From: Cercophora sp. LCS_1
Lineage: Eukaryota; Ascomycota; Sordariomycetes; Sordariales; Lasiosphaeriaceae
Direction of reading: 5' to 3'
Assembly (NCBI GenBank): GCA_036250225.1
Contig: JAPZLL010000005.1
Span: 620,001 to 684,000, forward strand
Length of the DNA stretch: 64,000 nucleotides
Part shown: positions 12,501 through 23,700 of the stretch, piece by piece
Layout: each line of letters begins with the position of its first letter
Position numbering within the stretch: position 1 is the stretch's first letter
The notes under the pieces: generated by a model
Told to the model about the DNA's origin: nothing
The model's database searches: none
Seen by the model: the letters and a program-made list of their open reading frames with translations, nothing else
Position numbers and translations under genes: made by a program

Positions 12501-13537
12501 CTTCGTCCATCGATTCGTTGTAACCCAGATACCGGAAGATTTCACCACAGCCGGTGCCAAACTGGGCAGTGAACGTCTTATTTCTGGCGTTTATCCGACG
12601 GGGTTCTGGCATCTGGAGGGCGTCTTTGAGGTAATGGTTCAATGTCTCAAGCGGTGTGTCCATCCATCGCTCCTCGGTGGCTTCGCTGATGTTAGCATAG
12701 CGGGTTGGGTCCTCCGATTTGGCAGCCTCGATTGCATTTCGAATTCTCTCTTTGTCAACAATCCTCGTAATCCACTCCCACTTCAGCCGTGGCGATGAGA
12801 CTGTGACTGTGACGCGCTGAGGGCAGCCGGAGCATTCATAGCTCGCTTCGTAAATCGAAAGATTCGGCGGCGTGTCCGCTGCCGTCTCGATATGCTGGGC
12901 GCCGCGGAGCACGTAGTGATGTTGAGGCCGATTTTGCGCTGTGCCGCATGTGCCAGGCAAGATACGAATGACGAAATGATAGCGACAGGCACAACACATG
13001 CAACTCAGAGTGGTGCCCTGGGCAGGGTCGTCTGTGATTGTCTGGGTGGGCTGCACAATAAGGTCATGTTCGGCGCTGCCTTGGTGCGGTTGCTGGCTGG
13101 GGTCCCGTAGCGCTGAGCACGAAAGCTCCTGCCCCGGCCCTCGCTCAGGCTCAACTGAGCCATAGACAAAGCGACCGTTCAGCAGATCCTCAAGAAACCG
13201 TCGGGCAAGACGGCCGGGAGCGTCTTTGGGCACTAAGTGGTTGTCAGCGAATTCACTGTGCATGAGCAGGGGGCTTACTCTTCAGTGGGCTTCTTTTCGG
13301 TGAGCCAAATAAGCCCGTCCCGTCTGAGCCGGCACTGTTGGGCGTGGAGGGGGGGTTGACGGAGTCTATCCTGAAAGAAGCCCCGCCCTCCGGAAGCTCA
13401 GTCGGCGCTCGGGGTTTTGCGAGGAGACTGATAGTATCGTCGTTCGGGCTCTCACTATTAGCTTGCGGTTGTTCGTTGTTCTGTCTAAAGTACCAAAAAA
13501 AGGATGCGGATTTGCCCCGTATACAATTCGATGGCAA
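9577..13537 (-). CDS. UBP2: Ubiquitin carboxyl-terminal hydrolase, UBP2 / USP25-28 type
   Basis: Cysteine protease that removes ubiquitin. Model exons are 13537-13279, 13232-11227 and 11181-9577 (introns 46 and 45 bp, both in phase), giving 1,289 residues, close to yeast Ubp2 (1,272). The Cys box GLENITNTCYLNS has catalytic Cys near 703. The His box TYYGHYFVYIRD has His near 1194, and the usual WYKYNDNTVS follows. Between them lies a long insert with a 17-residue tandem repeat. The N-terminal half has CxxC pairs (SCMCCACRYH, YECSGC). The 5' end is uncertain: the segment just downstream of 13537 resembles an intron acceptor (a TTTAG near 13493), so the true start may lie in an upstream exon. 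An optional in-frame intron at 11602-11712 is discussed in the findings. Confidence 0.87.
10083..10184. repeat. 51-bp tandem repeat (two imperfect copies) inside UBP2-like gene
   Basis: Two adjacent copies starting at 10083 and 10134 encode DGSSxADLGIxNPQxP. They lie in the non-catalytic insert between the Cys and His boxes, with few base differences, and suggest recent in-frame expansion. Confidence 0.8.
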
Positions 13538-14458
13538 AGAGGGGCAACGACCACAAACCCAGCAACCAAGATTAGCTCAGAAAGTTCTAATGTTAGTAAA
13601 TGCTTGGTTTCATGGGTTTCGTTGGGGCGCGCGGCAGGCTTGCGTCTGCATCCAATGTGGCAACAGAGATGATCCTGGCTGTGACGCAGCCCTACCCGAC
13701 TGCTGATGTTGAAGTATCGCTGCAAAGGCAGGTGCTGCTTGAGCTCTGAGGCGACTTCCCTAACGACGGGCGCCAAGCTTCAGCTAAGCTCCCGAAGCAA
13801 ACAGCCCTTCAGTGAATGGGCTGTGGATTACATAATCCTGGGCCCTGTCACAAAACCACATCACCTCGAGATTGGGATGGAACAATGGTCCTTCTCCATG
13901 ACCTCGAGAAATACCAGAGACCCCAAGGAATTATACCCAAGTCTTCAATACACCCCAACCCACCGGGGGTGTCTAGGATCATAGTTGAACACTGCTTCGG
14001 CGTGCGTTACTGAGCCCAGTGAAGTTTTCAAGTTGCTTTCCGTGCCAAGGAACTTGTCTCAGGACAGTTCAGTGACACCATGGAGATTTCACTGCCTTCC
14101 CATTTAAATAGCACATATGGATTTGAACACTCTAAAAAACCATCAGTCCTTTCTCCCCCTAAAGGGATTTCGAGATGGATTTCCACCCGCAACATGCCAG
14201 GGTTGCAGATCGAGCCCGATCCCCTCACTCCAGTCCCACAGGGAATCCGGAAAACTCACGTGCAAAACTGAGTGATGGGCCCACTCTTCTTCAGCATCGG
14301 AACCAATCACGGCAACTCAATTCCACCACAAAGCACGGAGCAATCCTCCTCGCCGACCCGGCAACTGGCGACAATTTAACTCCACCACATCATACAGCTT
14401 CCAACAGCTCACTTTTCCCCGTCCCCTCCGTCTTCTTCTCCTTGCAGCCACCTCCAAG
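13538..14458. other. Intergenic region UBP2-like / complex I subunit
   Basis: About 920 bp. Near the right gene it has CCAAT (14303-14307) and a CT-rich tract (about 14410-14455) just before the ATG, both common in fungal housekeeping promoters. The left part may hold an upstream UBP2 exon. No other gene is recognised. Confidence 0.5.
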
Positions 14459-15225
14459 ATGGCGCCGCACGGCGACGATGACATCTATCGCCCCCAAGAT
14501 GCCGTCGGAGAGGGCATCAAGGGCGCCATTGCCGGTGGCACATTTGGCCTTTTTGGCGCGGCCATCCAGAATGCCATGGCAAAGCAGAGTATCGGCGCCC
14601 TCGGCGTTTTCACCCGAAGCGGCGTCTTGATAACCACTCTCGGTATGCTTTCTCTTACCATTGACAGTTTTTGGTTGTCGATGTACTGACTTGCCCTGCC
14701 CGCAGCTGCTGCCATCGGTCTCAACCAGTTCGTTACCGCTGCGACCTCGAACCTCCGAGAGAAGGATGACGCCTGGGGTGCGGCCGCTGGTGGTGCCGCT
14801 GGTGGTGCCATTGTTGGAGCGAGGCGTAAGTCTCTGGACCTAATTCCTGGGTTTGGGTCTCATGATTGACGGAATACCAGTGGGCCGTATGCCGCTCATC
14901 TTTGGATTGGGCGCCGGATTAGCCGTTGTTTCGGCGACCCTCAAGTTCACGGGCGGTAGTCTTGCGGGATCAAGGGACCCTAATGTGGATCCTTACGCAC
15001 AGAAGGTTGCTATGAGGGAGAACAGGAGGCGGCCAATTGAGGAAACACTTGCCGAGGTGGGCGAGGGACGATGTGAGTGGTTTTCCCACTGATCCGGCGC
15101 GACGAGCGACTAATATCATCACAGCAATCCGCCCTCCTGGTTATGAGGAGCGGAGACGACAGCGCCTGAAGGAGAAGTACGGCGTCGAGATTCAGACATT
15201 TTCGGCTGACCCCAATGCCCCTTGA
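14459..15225 (+). CDS. NADH:ubiquinone oxidoreductase membrane subunit (NDUFA11 / 21.3 kDa-like)
   Basis: Accessory membrane-arm subunit of mitochondrial complex I, of the Tim17/22/23-like NDUFA11 (B14.7) group. Four exons: 14459-14642, 14706-14825, 14881-15072 and 15125-15225 (introns 63, 55 and 52 bp, all in phase), giving 198 residues. Hydrophobic, Gly/Ala-rich helices carry the family's small-residue spacing (AIAGGTFGLFGAAIQNAM, AWGAAAGGAAGGAIVGA, MPLIFGLGAGLAVVSATLK), followed by a polar basic tail (PPGYEERRRQRLKEKYG). There is no cleavable presequence, as expected for this carrier-like import family. A TIM translocase relative is the main alternative; the polar tail and overall length favour complex I. 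Confidence 0.8.
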
Positions 15226-16093
15226 GGTTTTGAGACCATCCGGGATCATGGCTCTCTCGCTATTGGGCCTTGTACAAGTAGCCACAAGACAGGCGGTTAC
15301 CATAGATAATGGGAAGGCTGTATCATACGACATCGTTTTGCAGACCAACCCAAACTCCCGTGACAGGTATGTCTTTTTTTTTTCCCTCCTCCTGTTTCCT
15401 AATACGCTACCATGATGAGATTCTCGCAAGAGGCTGTTTATGATCACACATGATTATAACCATTCACCTACATTGTTCTTTACTGAGTTTACACGCGTAT
15501 ACATATGACAACTTCGTGCCTGATGACATTTCAAGAGGCTAACAACCGGTTAGAAACTAGATATATCCAGCGTCATGCTCAGGCTCTCTCGGCCGAACCT
15601 AGACTACTGTTGTTCCTTCACGTCATGCCTCACCGACGTTTTTATTTTCCTGTAGTCGTCCTTCTCGCTACCGGCTATTCCAGTCTCCCGCATCCTTTCT
15701 GTAACATCAATGCTTCCCACCAAATACTCGGCTCCCTCGCAATCTCCAGCCCCCTGACAGTCAAGGACGCTCTTGGGTATGCAGTCTTGTTATTGACCAC
15801 CGTTAAAAGGATATCTCTTTACCCATTTTGTGAGTCACACTGCAGAAAGCTGCGATGGCGAGGCCTTTGAAGAGTTAGACCATTCATTTGGTATGTTTAC
15901 GCTGTCTCTATTCCCATGTTTTCCTCAAGCCACGTCCAAGAATCCAAACAATGTGCCGCCCATGCAGAAGATGCAAATACTCCAGGTGTGGTAAACAAAA
16001 GAAAAGGGTGGTTGTTCTGCAAACCCCGATGAAATATAAAGTACAACAAGCACGCGCCTGCCGCTCCAACATTACCCGCACCGATGAGAAATC
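15226..16093. other. Convergent intergenic region
   Basis: About 870 bp between convergent stops. AT-richer than its flanks, with short T runs near 15368. No gene or structural RNA is recognised. Confidence 0.5.
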
Positions 16094-17798
16094 TTACAAC
16101 TTCATACCCAACATCTTGGCCACCCTCATGCTCTGCCTTATGCTGAGATCAAGCATGATCTCCTCGCTACCACCAGGGATGGCATAGGCGCGCACGTCGC
16201 GGTACAGCCTCTCGACCTTGCCGCCCTGTCCCCCTCGCGAGTAGGACAAGCCGCCAAAGATCTGCGACGCCTCGCGGGCGCAGAACTCGAAAGTGACGGT
16301 TGCCTGGGCTTTGAGCGAGGCAATGGGACCACCGAGGCGCAACATGGCCTCGGTCTCGCCCATCTTCTCGCACTGGTAGATGAGGTTCTCCAGCCAGTTG
16401 TAGCTGGCCTCGATCTGACGGGCCATGTGCGCCAGCTTGAGTCGGATGACGGGGTGCTCAATGAGCTTCTTGCCGAAGGTGCGGCGCTTGTTGGCGTACT
16501 TGACGCTCTCCTCGTAGCAAACGCGCGAGAAGCGCAGGCACTGGATGATGATGCCGATACGCTCGTGGTTAAAGTTGGTCATGATGACGCGGAAGCCCTG
16601 GTTCTCCTTGCCGATGAGGTTCTCGACGGGGACCTTGACGTCCTCAAAGGTGATGTAGGTCGTGCCCGAGGACCAGACGCCCTGACAGTCCATGCGACGG
16701 GTCGAGACACCGCCAAAGTCGCGCTCGATGAGCAGCAGGGAGACACCGTTCATGCCGGGTCCGCCGGTGCGCACGGCCGTGGTGAAGTAGTCGCACCAGA
16801 TACCGTTGGTGATCCACTTCTTCTCGCCGTTGACGATGTAGTGCTTGCCGTCCTCGGAGAGCTTGGCCTCGCAGGTGAGGTTGGCGACATCGGACCCGGC
16901 ATCGGGCTCGGTGATAGCCAAGCAGATGCGCTTGTCACCGTTGAGAATGCTGGGGAGTATGCGGTCCTTGAGCGACTTCTTGCCGAACTTGACGAGGGGC
17001 GGGCATCCAATGCCGAAGCCGCCGATGACGTTCCAGACGAAGCCGCCGGAGCCGGTGCGCGACAGCTCATCGGTCAGGAGCATCTCGTGGAAGAGATCCC
17101 ACTTATCGTGGGGGACCGACTGGATCGGGGTGGAAACATAGTCCTTCTGGTAGTGGGTGCCCAGCAGACCGGCCAGGTAGCCACGGCGGCCCATCTCCTT
17201 GTAGATCTCGGCAGGCACCTCCTTCTTCTCGTCCCATTCCGTGACATGGGGCTCAATCTCCTTCTCGATCCACTCGCGAACCTCGTTGCGGAGAGCGGCG
17301 TGCGTCTCGTTGAAGTAAGGGGAGTGGTACTACACACAAATGAGACTGTTAGTCTGCTCTTCTTTTCGACGAAGCGCTCTGGATAAGGGCAGTGCTTACG
17401 CTCTGGTACCAGCCCGGGTCGCCAAAGGGAATCTGCTGGCCAAACGGCTCCAACGCCTCGGACTCCTCAGCGGGCGCTGCCGTGCCGGCGCTAGCCTTGG
17501 GCTTGGGGGTCTCCTTCTTGGGAACGGCAACGGGCACCGGCTCGGCGGCGGGCTTGGGCTTGCTGTCTAGTGAGCCGATCTGCAGCTGCTTCTGGTACTT
17601 CTTGAGGATGCCCTCGTTGTGGTATTTCCAGAACTGCTTGGAGGCATCCTTGCCCGCAACGCGCTGGAGGATCTTCTTGCCGCCGGGGTGCTCGTCCTGG
17701 AAGCCTGTGAGGTCATAGACATCGCCGTCGACAACAATCCACAACGAGTCTCCCTTGTTGTGCGACGCAACGTCGCTCTGGCTGAACGTCTTGGACAT
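16094..17798 (-). CDS. Acyl-CoA dehydrogenase with N-terminal cytochrome b5 domain
   Basis: FAD-dependent acyl-CoA dehydrogenase fused to a heme-binding cytochrome b5 domain, an architecture known in fungi. Exons are 17798-17400 and 17329-16094 with a 70-bp intron (17330-17399) exactly at the inter-domain junction, giving 544 residues. Heme-ligand His residues lie in DEHPGGKK and FWKYHNEG. A Pro/Ala-rich linker (about 78-115) follows. The dehydrogenase part has CLAITEPDAGSD, GEKKWITNG, the Arg-rich FGKKLIEHPVIR helix and the ending PGGSEEIMLDLSIRQ with the presumed catalytic Glu. The C-terminus is MKL, not a canonical PTS1, and no presequence is evident, so location is unclear. The b5 domain presumably passes electrons to or from the flavin. 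Confidence 0.92.
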
Positions 17799-18819
17799 GG
17801 TGGCTGAGGGCTGGATGTGTAGTATGGAACAAAGGGGCGGTAGGCTTGTGAGGGAGAAACTTTAAAAGCTGGTAGCGGTTCCCCTGATGGATCGACGATG
17901 ACGATGGTATGTTGGTCAGGGAAAGGGATGACGAGAGAGAGAGAGAGAGAGAGAAAGAAAGAGGAGGGAACAATAATCGGGATGCGAAAGGGGATAGGTT
18001 TCTCAATAAAGAGAGCGCGACATTCCTGTCAGGGGAGTATTTGCTCTCGTCACGGTTCAAAGCGGCCGATTTGCTCAGGGCGGCCTGATAATCACATGTG
18101 AAAGACGCTGATGAAAGCGGCGTTGGGGCCGTCCCGGGATACGACCTTGGCTTCGCATTGGCTTGCTTCGAACTTCCAGCGGTCTAAAACGCTCCGCGGG
18201 CCGGGGTTTCTTGTGGGGAAATCTCGAAAAGGCTCTTGCAACTGCCTCGTTTCTTCCAACGTTGACTCGGTCATGTGCCCCGCGTTGAGGCTGTTTCTGC
18301 CCCAACATGTGACAGTCATCCCGCCGCAAACGACCCCCCAAGCACCCCAGAATTCGGCACATCCCTGGCTGATGTCATGGAACCCCGTTAGCCAATGACC
18401 GAGCCCCGGATTACACGCTCGCATGCTAAGCCGAGGCAAGTGGCGACCCATGAGAGTCGTCTTCGCGACAAACTGATTTGCGCGCCGATGCGACTCGTGG
18501 GGTTGCTTGGAGAAACCCCGATATCAATGTCACGGAGATAATTCAGTGGACACAGCACAACCACTTGGCTCAATTGAGTGCCTGGGCCGCGCTCTAGAGT
18601 CGATCAAAAGACGTGCAAAACAACCAGCAATTTTATCCTCGGGCCCCTTGCGGCCGCAACCATGCGCCCGAACGCCAAAACATACCGTGCCCTTCCCATC
18701 AACGGCTGTCTTGCCGCCGAGATGTCAGATACGCGTCGCAAAATCAACACAAAAAAAATCTGGAGTCGTCCCGTTGGCAGCATGTGGGGAAATGGTGCCC
18801 ACTGCGCCCGATGCAACAA
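17799..18819. other. Intergenic region with GA microsatellite
   Basis: About 1 kb: 5' region of the acyl-CoA dehydrogenase plus 3' region of FEN1. A (GA)n tract runs about 17932-17962. No gene is recognised. Confidence 0.55.
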
Positions 18820-20175
18820 TCAAGCAGTACCGCGAGGCTTGGCCTTTGCCTTTGCCTTCTCCTTCTTCTCCTCCTTGAGCTTCTTCTTCTTGGCCTCGTT
18901 CTGCTCCTCAAGCTTGCGCTTATGTGCCTTCTTCTCGTCCTCGGTCTTCGGGATCACTTTGAAAAACCCGTCGAGTCTGGCCTGCTGACCGCTTTTAAGG
19001 TTCTTCTCAAGACGGACCGCGGCGCCCCGCACGCGGTCCTCCGAGAAGCCCTTTTCGTGAACAAGGTACTTGACGAGACCTTCCACGTCGGGCTTCTCCC
19101 ACTTGAAGTCGCACAAGGGGTCATCCGCTGGGCGCACGTCGGGATTGAAGAAGAGCTCGCGTGCATCTTCATACGGCCAGTCCTCGGGGATAACGTATCT
19201 ATCCTTCGCCTTGGGGTCGGTCTTCATCCACTCAACCACCTTCTCGAGACAACCGTGATCGCGAATGAGCTTCAAAGCCGTGCTGGGCCCAACTTTGGGA
19301 ATGGGGTCGAGGTAGTCGCATCCGAGGAGAATGCAGAGATCGACGAACTGGTAAACACCTCGTTAGCAACCGACCCAGAACAAAGCAGTATGCAAAGTGG
19401 CATACCTGCTTCCTCTCCATACCCAAGCCCTCCAAAACCTTGTCCACAAAGATCTCCTGGATAGGCTCCTTCCTCTGCTCGCTGAAGGTGAGATGTCGCA
19501 AAAGGATTGGCGTGTTGAAACACAACGTATCCATATCCTCGCTTGCCGCCGCATACACCTTGCCAGCCCTAGCCAGCGCGGCGCATTGCGCCTCAGCCTC
19601 GGTAGGCGCGACGATGTACGGAATGCCCATGAGTTTGAGAAGGCGCTGGCAGTCGGCATTGTGCTCCCTCGTAACCCTCACCGTTCTCCGCGAGAACTTC
19701 TCAATATCCTCAGCTGTGCCCGTCTCCTTGGCCTCCTCGAGCCCTTCGTGTGCCTCCTGCTTGCGCTGGAATCGCTTCGCCAGCTCGCCAGACTTGAGCT
19801 TCGGCGGGGCTCCATCAAAGACGTAGAGAGGTTTAATGCCATTATCGACCATGCGGAGGGTACGGTAGAACATGCCCATCAGATGGGAGGTCGTGTCGCC
19901 GCTCTCGTTCGTGAGCTGCTGACCGTCGGATCGAACGGCGATAAGGAAACTGTAGATGCTCATGGATCTGGGAGGGAATCAGTTCTGGCAATCGACCATG
20001 CAAAAACATCGGAACAGTGCTCACGCATCCTATGCATGTTAGCTTTGGACTGTTGGGTCGGGGAAGGGAAGCGCACAATTGCGACCTTGCGGCCGAACTG
20101 GTTCTTGATCTCACCCTCCTTGACGGCATCGGGTGCTTCATCTTTGATGATGGAGAAAAGACTTTTAATACCCAT
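18820..20175 (-). CDS. FEN1: Flap endonuclease 1 (5-nt microexon)
   Basis: Structure-specific 5' flap nuclease for Okazaki-fragment maturation and long-patch base excision repair (yeast RAD27). Five exons: 20175-20077, 20029-20025 (5 nt, GATGC), 19967-19406 and 19347-18820 as coding pieces, with introns of 47, 57 and 58 bp, giving 397 residues. The microexon supplies Asp34 and the first two bases of Ala35, restoring the invariant VAIDASMSIYSFL; without it the catalytic Asp is lost. The first intron has a clear branch site GCTAAC followed by ATGCATAG. XPG-N and XPG-I acidic clusters (VFDGAPPK, APTEAEAQC, SEDMDTLCF, GCDYLDPI) are intact. A PCNA-binding PIP box QQARLDGFF is at 343-351, followed by a Lys-rich tail. 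Note: the listed pieces are four coding exons, the second being the microexon. Confidence 0.97.
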
Positions 20176-20573
20176 CTTGTCGAGTTGTTTTCAGATATCC
20201 GAAGCCTCGCGGAGTGGAATTTGTCTTGTGGAATTGAGAGGTTGGGGTTGTGTGGGAGAAGTCAAGGTTGCGACTGCCCGTGATGTCACGAAAGCTCTTT
20301 GGAGAAAGACGCGCTGCGACGCGAGACCGAAGTGGGGCAATTAAAACGCTATCCGGCTGACGTGCCAGTCAACCGCCCAAGCCTGCCACTCTACCGGTCA
20401 TCCAATCACTCCCGAGGCAACTTCATATTCTTTTTTCGTTGTATTCTTCTATTTGCTCTTTGATATGCTACTCTCACAAAATACAGCTCAACCATGTTTC
20501 CCTTTTTTTTCCGTAGCTGTACGCAACACCTCCCTTTCCATCCCAGACCCATGAAACCAAACACTTCTTTTGT
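20176..20573. promoter_or_regulatory. FEN1 promoter and 3' end of the MFS gene
   Basis: About 400 bp. MCB-like boxes ACGCGC (20309-20314) and ACGCGA (20319-20324) lie 134-149 bp upstream of the FEN1 ATG. The far end should contain the 3' UTR of the MFS gene. Confidence 0.4.
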
Positions 20574-20693
20574 TCATGTAGAATACGAAAAGTAAGGGCT
20601 ATCATCACCCTCTTGCGTTAGAACACCAACGGATGACCCAAGATACGGGAGTGTCTCCTGAACAGCAACCCGTCTTTTGTTCTCTTTGTCGAA

Positions 20694-22589
20694 CTAGAAC
20701 CAGAGAATTGCGAAAATGCTCGTGGACATCAGAATCAATCCCAAGCTCACCGCATTGCCTCCAAGATAGCGCGGCTTTTCCGAGTCCAGGCTGGCGAGGT
20801 GTCAGTCAATGCTCGAAATCCACCCCAGTGGGCGGGTTATCATTTACTAAATATACGGGGCCATGATTCCCGCCAGATTGCCAACTGTCAACTGGATCGC
20901 GGTTGCTGTGGTCCTCTTGCCGTATCTTGGGCAGTTGATTGGGAGCTTGTGATGAATCAGTGATTATCCCCAGAATGAAGAGAAAGGGAACCAACCCAAG
21001 CAATCGGCAGGCCAATAACTACATACAGCCCTATTGCGATCACAAAACACCTGTTCAACCCAATGTTGTCAGCAAGTGCGTCGTTGTCGAGAGATCTTGT
21101 CGGGGTCGGGAAACAAACCCGAAATAGCGAACGCCCATCGGTGCAGATGTGAGCAGGATGGCGTATCCAACGACGGTGATGAGTCCAAAGGCGATGCAGA
21201 AAGGCGCCCGTTTCTGTGTTCGATCCGAGATCGAGGCAATACACATGTATGCGCAAATTCCGGCAAAGTAACACGGAACTGTAAGAAGCTGAACCAGCTC
21301 ATTCGACCACTTGTTCTCCCCAAGACCAGCAATGATCGTAGGGAGAAATGTCGAGTAGCCTCGCGACTGTTAGCAATCGGGACTCCCAAGTTTGGAACAA
21401 GCCAGGGCCCACCGTAGAGAATACTGTTGACGCCAAACTGCGCAACACCGAATATCCATACCTTCCAATCTGTGAGAGCTCGCTTCACGTCCCGAACTTC
21501 GAACTCATCTGAGACGCCAAACTCTCTGGCACGCAACTTGCGCATATCTTGCTTTTCCTCTTCATTGAGCCACTCGACTACTTCAATACTGTTGGGGAGA
21601 AAAAGGAAAACAGCCACACTCAAAAACAGATTAGGGATCCCTTCAATGACGAAAATCCACCTCCACGCACTATAGCCCCCAACGCCGTCCATCCCATGAA
21701 TTGCCCATGCTAGAATACCCCCGAAACTGCCGGAGGTGGCTGAGGAGACGAAGAGATATCCGATGCGCAGGGCAAGCCGATCTCTCGTGTAAAACATCGT
21801 GAGCAGCACCCTATAATCAGCGTCAGTCATCCCCACAAGCGATAACAAACAAGACACGTACGCCAGTCCTGGGAACACGCCAGCCTCGAAAGCCCCAATT
21901 AGCAGACGGAAGATGAGCAACCCAGTATAACTGCGAGTGAGACCCACGCCGATTGCGGAAATACCCCAGCCAAAGACTAGGAAGGACAGCCAGATACGAG
22001 GCGTGACTTTCTTCAACACCAAATTGCTCGGCAACTCGAAGAGAACGTACGTCACAAAAAGGATTGACACGGCTGTCTGGTACTGGTATCCTTCGAGGCC
22101 AAGCTCCTCCTTCATTCCGTACAACTTGGCACTCCCAATGTTGACCCTAACTTGTGTTAACTACCAGTCTCCGCAAACCCAGAGAGAGAGAGAGAGGAAA
22201 GGGTACCTGTCAAGGAAGCTGAAGAAATATAACATCATGCTCAGTGGTATGATCCGTAAGTCTACTTTCCGAATGACTCTTCTCTCCCGTTCCTCCGGGA
22301 CATAGGTTGGCGAATCCGGACGGTCGCTAGACGGCGGAGGAGGAAGAGGCTTCATCGTAATAGGCAAAACCGGCGGGCGTTGGGGGTGGTCCCGGCTGAT
22401 CCTGGGAATCCAGCTGTATGTTGGCGTCTTCTTCAGTCCGCGATCCTGTTGGGGGTCTTCAGAGGTCTCGCAGAGCTTCTCGCCGTCGCATCCATCGCTG
22501 AACCTCCTCACACGGAGGAGGCTCGGCTCGGGACTTGGATCCAAGGCGAGAGTCATGTGGGCTTTGAAGTCGGGACAAGGATCTTGCAT
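20694..22589 (-). CDS. MFS anion:cation symporter (TNA1 / allantoate permease-like), in-frame TAG near C-terminus
   Basis: Plasma-membrane permease of the Dal5/TNA1 family, probably for a carboxylate or vitamin such as nicotinate. Seven exons: 22589-22207, 22146-21862, 21810-21413, 21359-21119, 21050-20996, 20945-20848 and 20790-20694; introns 60, 51, 53, 68, 50 and 57 bp, all in phase, giving 518 residues. Family motifs include FFSFLDRVNIGSAKLYG, GAFEAGVFPG, QFGVNSILYGYSTFLPTII, VIGLPIAWLP and RYGKRTTATAIQL. After ILWF comes TAG (20694-20696). The same frame then reads FDKENKRR and ends GDDSPYFSYST with TGA at 20574-20576, a tail typical of this family. The N-terminal start is uncertain because several in-frame ATGs precede the first helix. 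Confidence 0.88.
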
Positions 22590-23700
22590 CTTGATACCGG
22601 CGCAGAAGAGGGAAGGAGCGGAAGACCGAACCCTAAGTTGAGTCCAAGGTAGTTGTTGTGTTGAGACTCGATGTTGGGGCGAGAATTGAGGTCTAGTAGG
22701 TGGTTCGAAAAGAAGGTAGTATACATCGATTTGAAGGCTTCCAGAGCTTAGGGAAGAAGGTGAGAAGTCGGGTTGAAAACCAAGAAGAAAGAGGATATCG
22801 AGAGAGTGGCCTTGTCAAGAGAAGAAGAGAAAAGAGGAAGTTTAGAGATCGCCGCTGTTGAGATATCGCCAAGACAATAGTAACGATGGCAGCGTGCCTT
22901 CCGTTATTGCTGAGGAAGGCGAGATACCCTTTGTTCAGCCAGGGTGGGAGTGGCAGAGATATTGTGAGTGTTTTAAGAGAGGGAAGGAGCAAGTCCAGTG
23001 CCGGCAATTCTGCCTTCTGCGAATACCAATGACCGCCGCTGAGATGTCACTCACAAAGCGCGTCCAACAGGTGCATCGTTGGCATGGGACTAAAGTGTTT
23101 AAATTCTAGATATGATCGCTAGATACTATATGTACGATATGTGAAAGCAGATATGTAACAAGGAGCTCGCTCTGTTGGCGGTGCCCCCAGGTGGGAGGAT
23201 GACATCACATAGGTGGTCTCATTAAGTGGCCCATCATCCAAACAACAATATGCAAAAGGGACTTGAAGGTTGAATGGGGACAGCTCGGGGTGTCGCTCGG
23301 TGGAATCCGCGAACGCTCAGGGGTTGCGGACCACGAGGTCCACGACAACCCGGGGACGCAAACAACTGATCTCCGTATCGTCAACCCTTGTTCGTCGGTA
23401 ACACGCCAAACTACCCGTGATGGATGATAGCCTCTTGCCCGTGAGAAGTTGGCTAACCTCTCCAACCCCCGGACCGACGAACACATCCCCTTGGTTCTCC
23501 TCTTGAGTCCTCGGCTCCATGCGGCGCAAAACCTGCTGAATCGCAACAACTAACGAGCATGCGGGTATATTTTGGCTGTTGTTCGTGTCCGACGTGTCAA
23601 TTATAGGCAGATGGGCGGTGGTCTGCCCTGGGGACTCGTCAAAATGGCGGCGGTGCTGGATTCGATGAGAGATCAAGCTGCGGAACTGGCATTGCGCAGC
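22590..23700. other. Intergenic region MFS permease / NoxA 3' end
   Basis: About 1.1 kb. Purine-rich and pyrimidine-rich stretches lie near 22690-22860 upstream of the permease. No conserved gene is recognised. Confidence 0.5.

Noticed and set aside
16427..17386. 319-codon frame antisense to the acyl-CoA dehydrogenase
   Set aside because: The minus strand has a full-length conserved enzyme; the antisense product is an acidic Leu/Val/Asp/Gly shadow.
19397..20344. 315-codon frame antisense to FEN1
   Set aside because: It runs over FEN1 exons and introns and has no recognisable motif.
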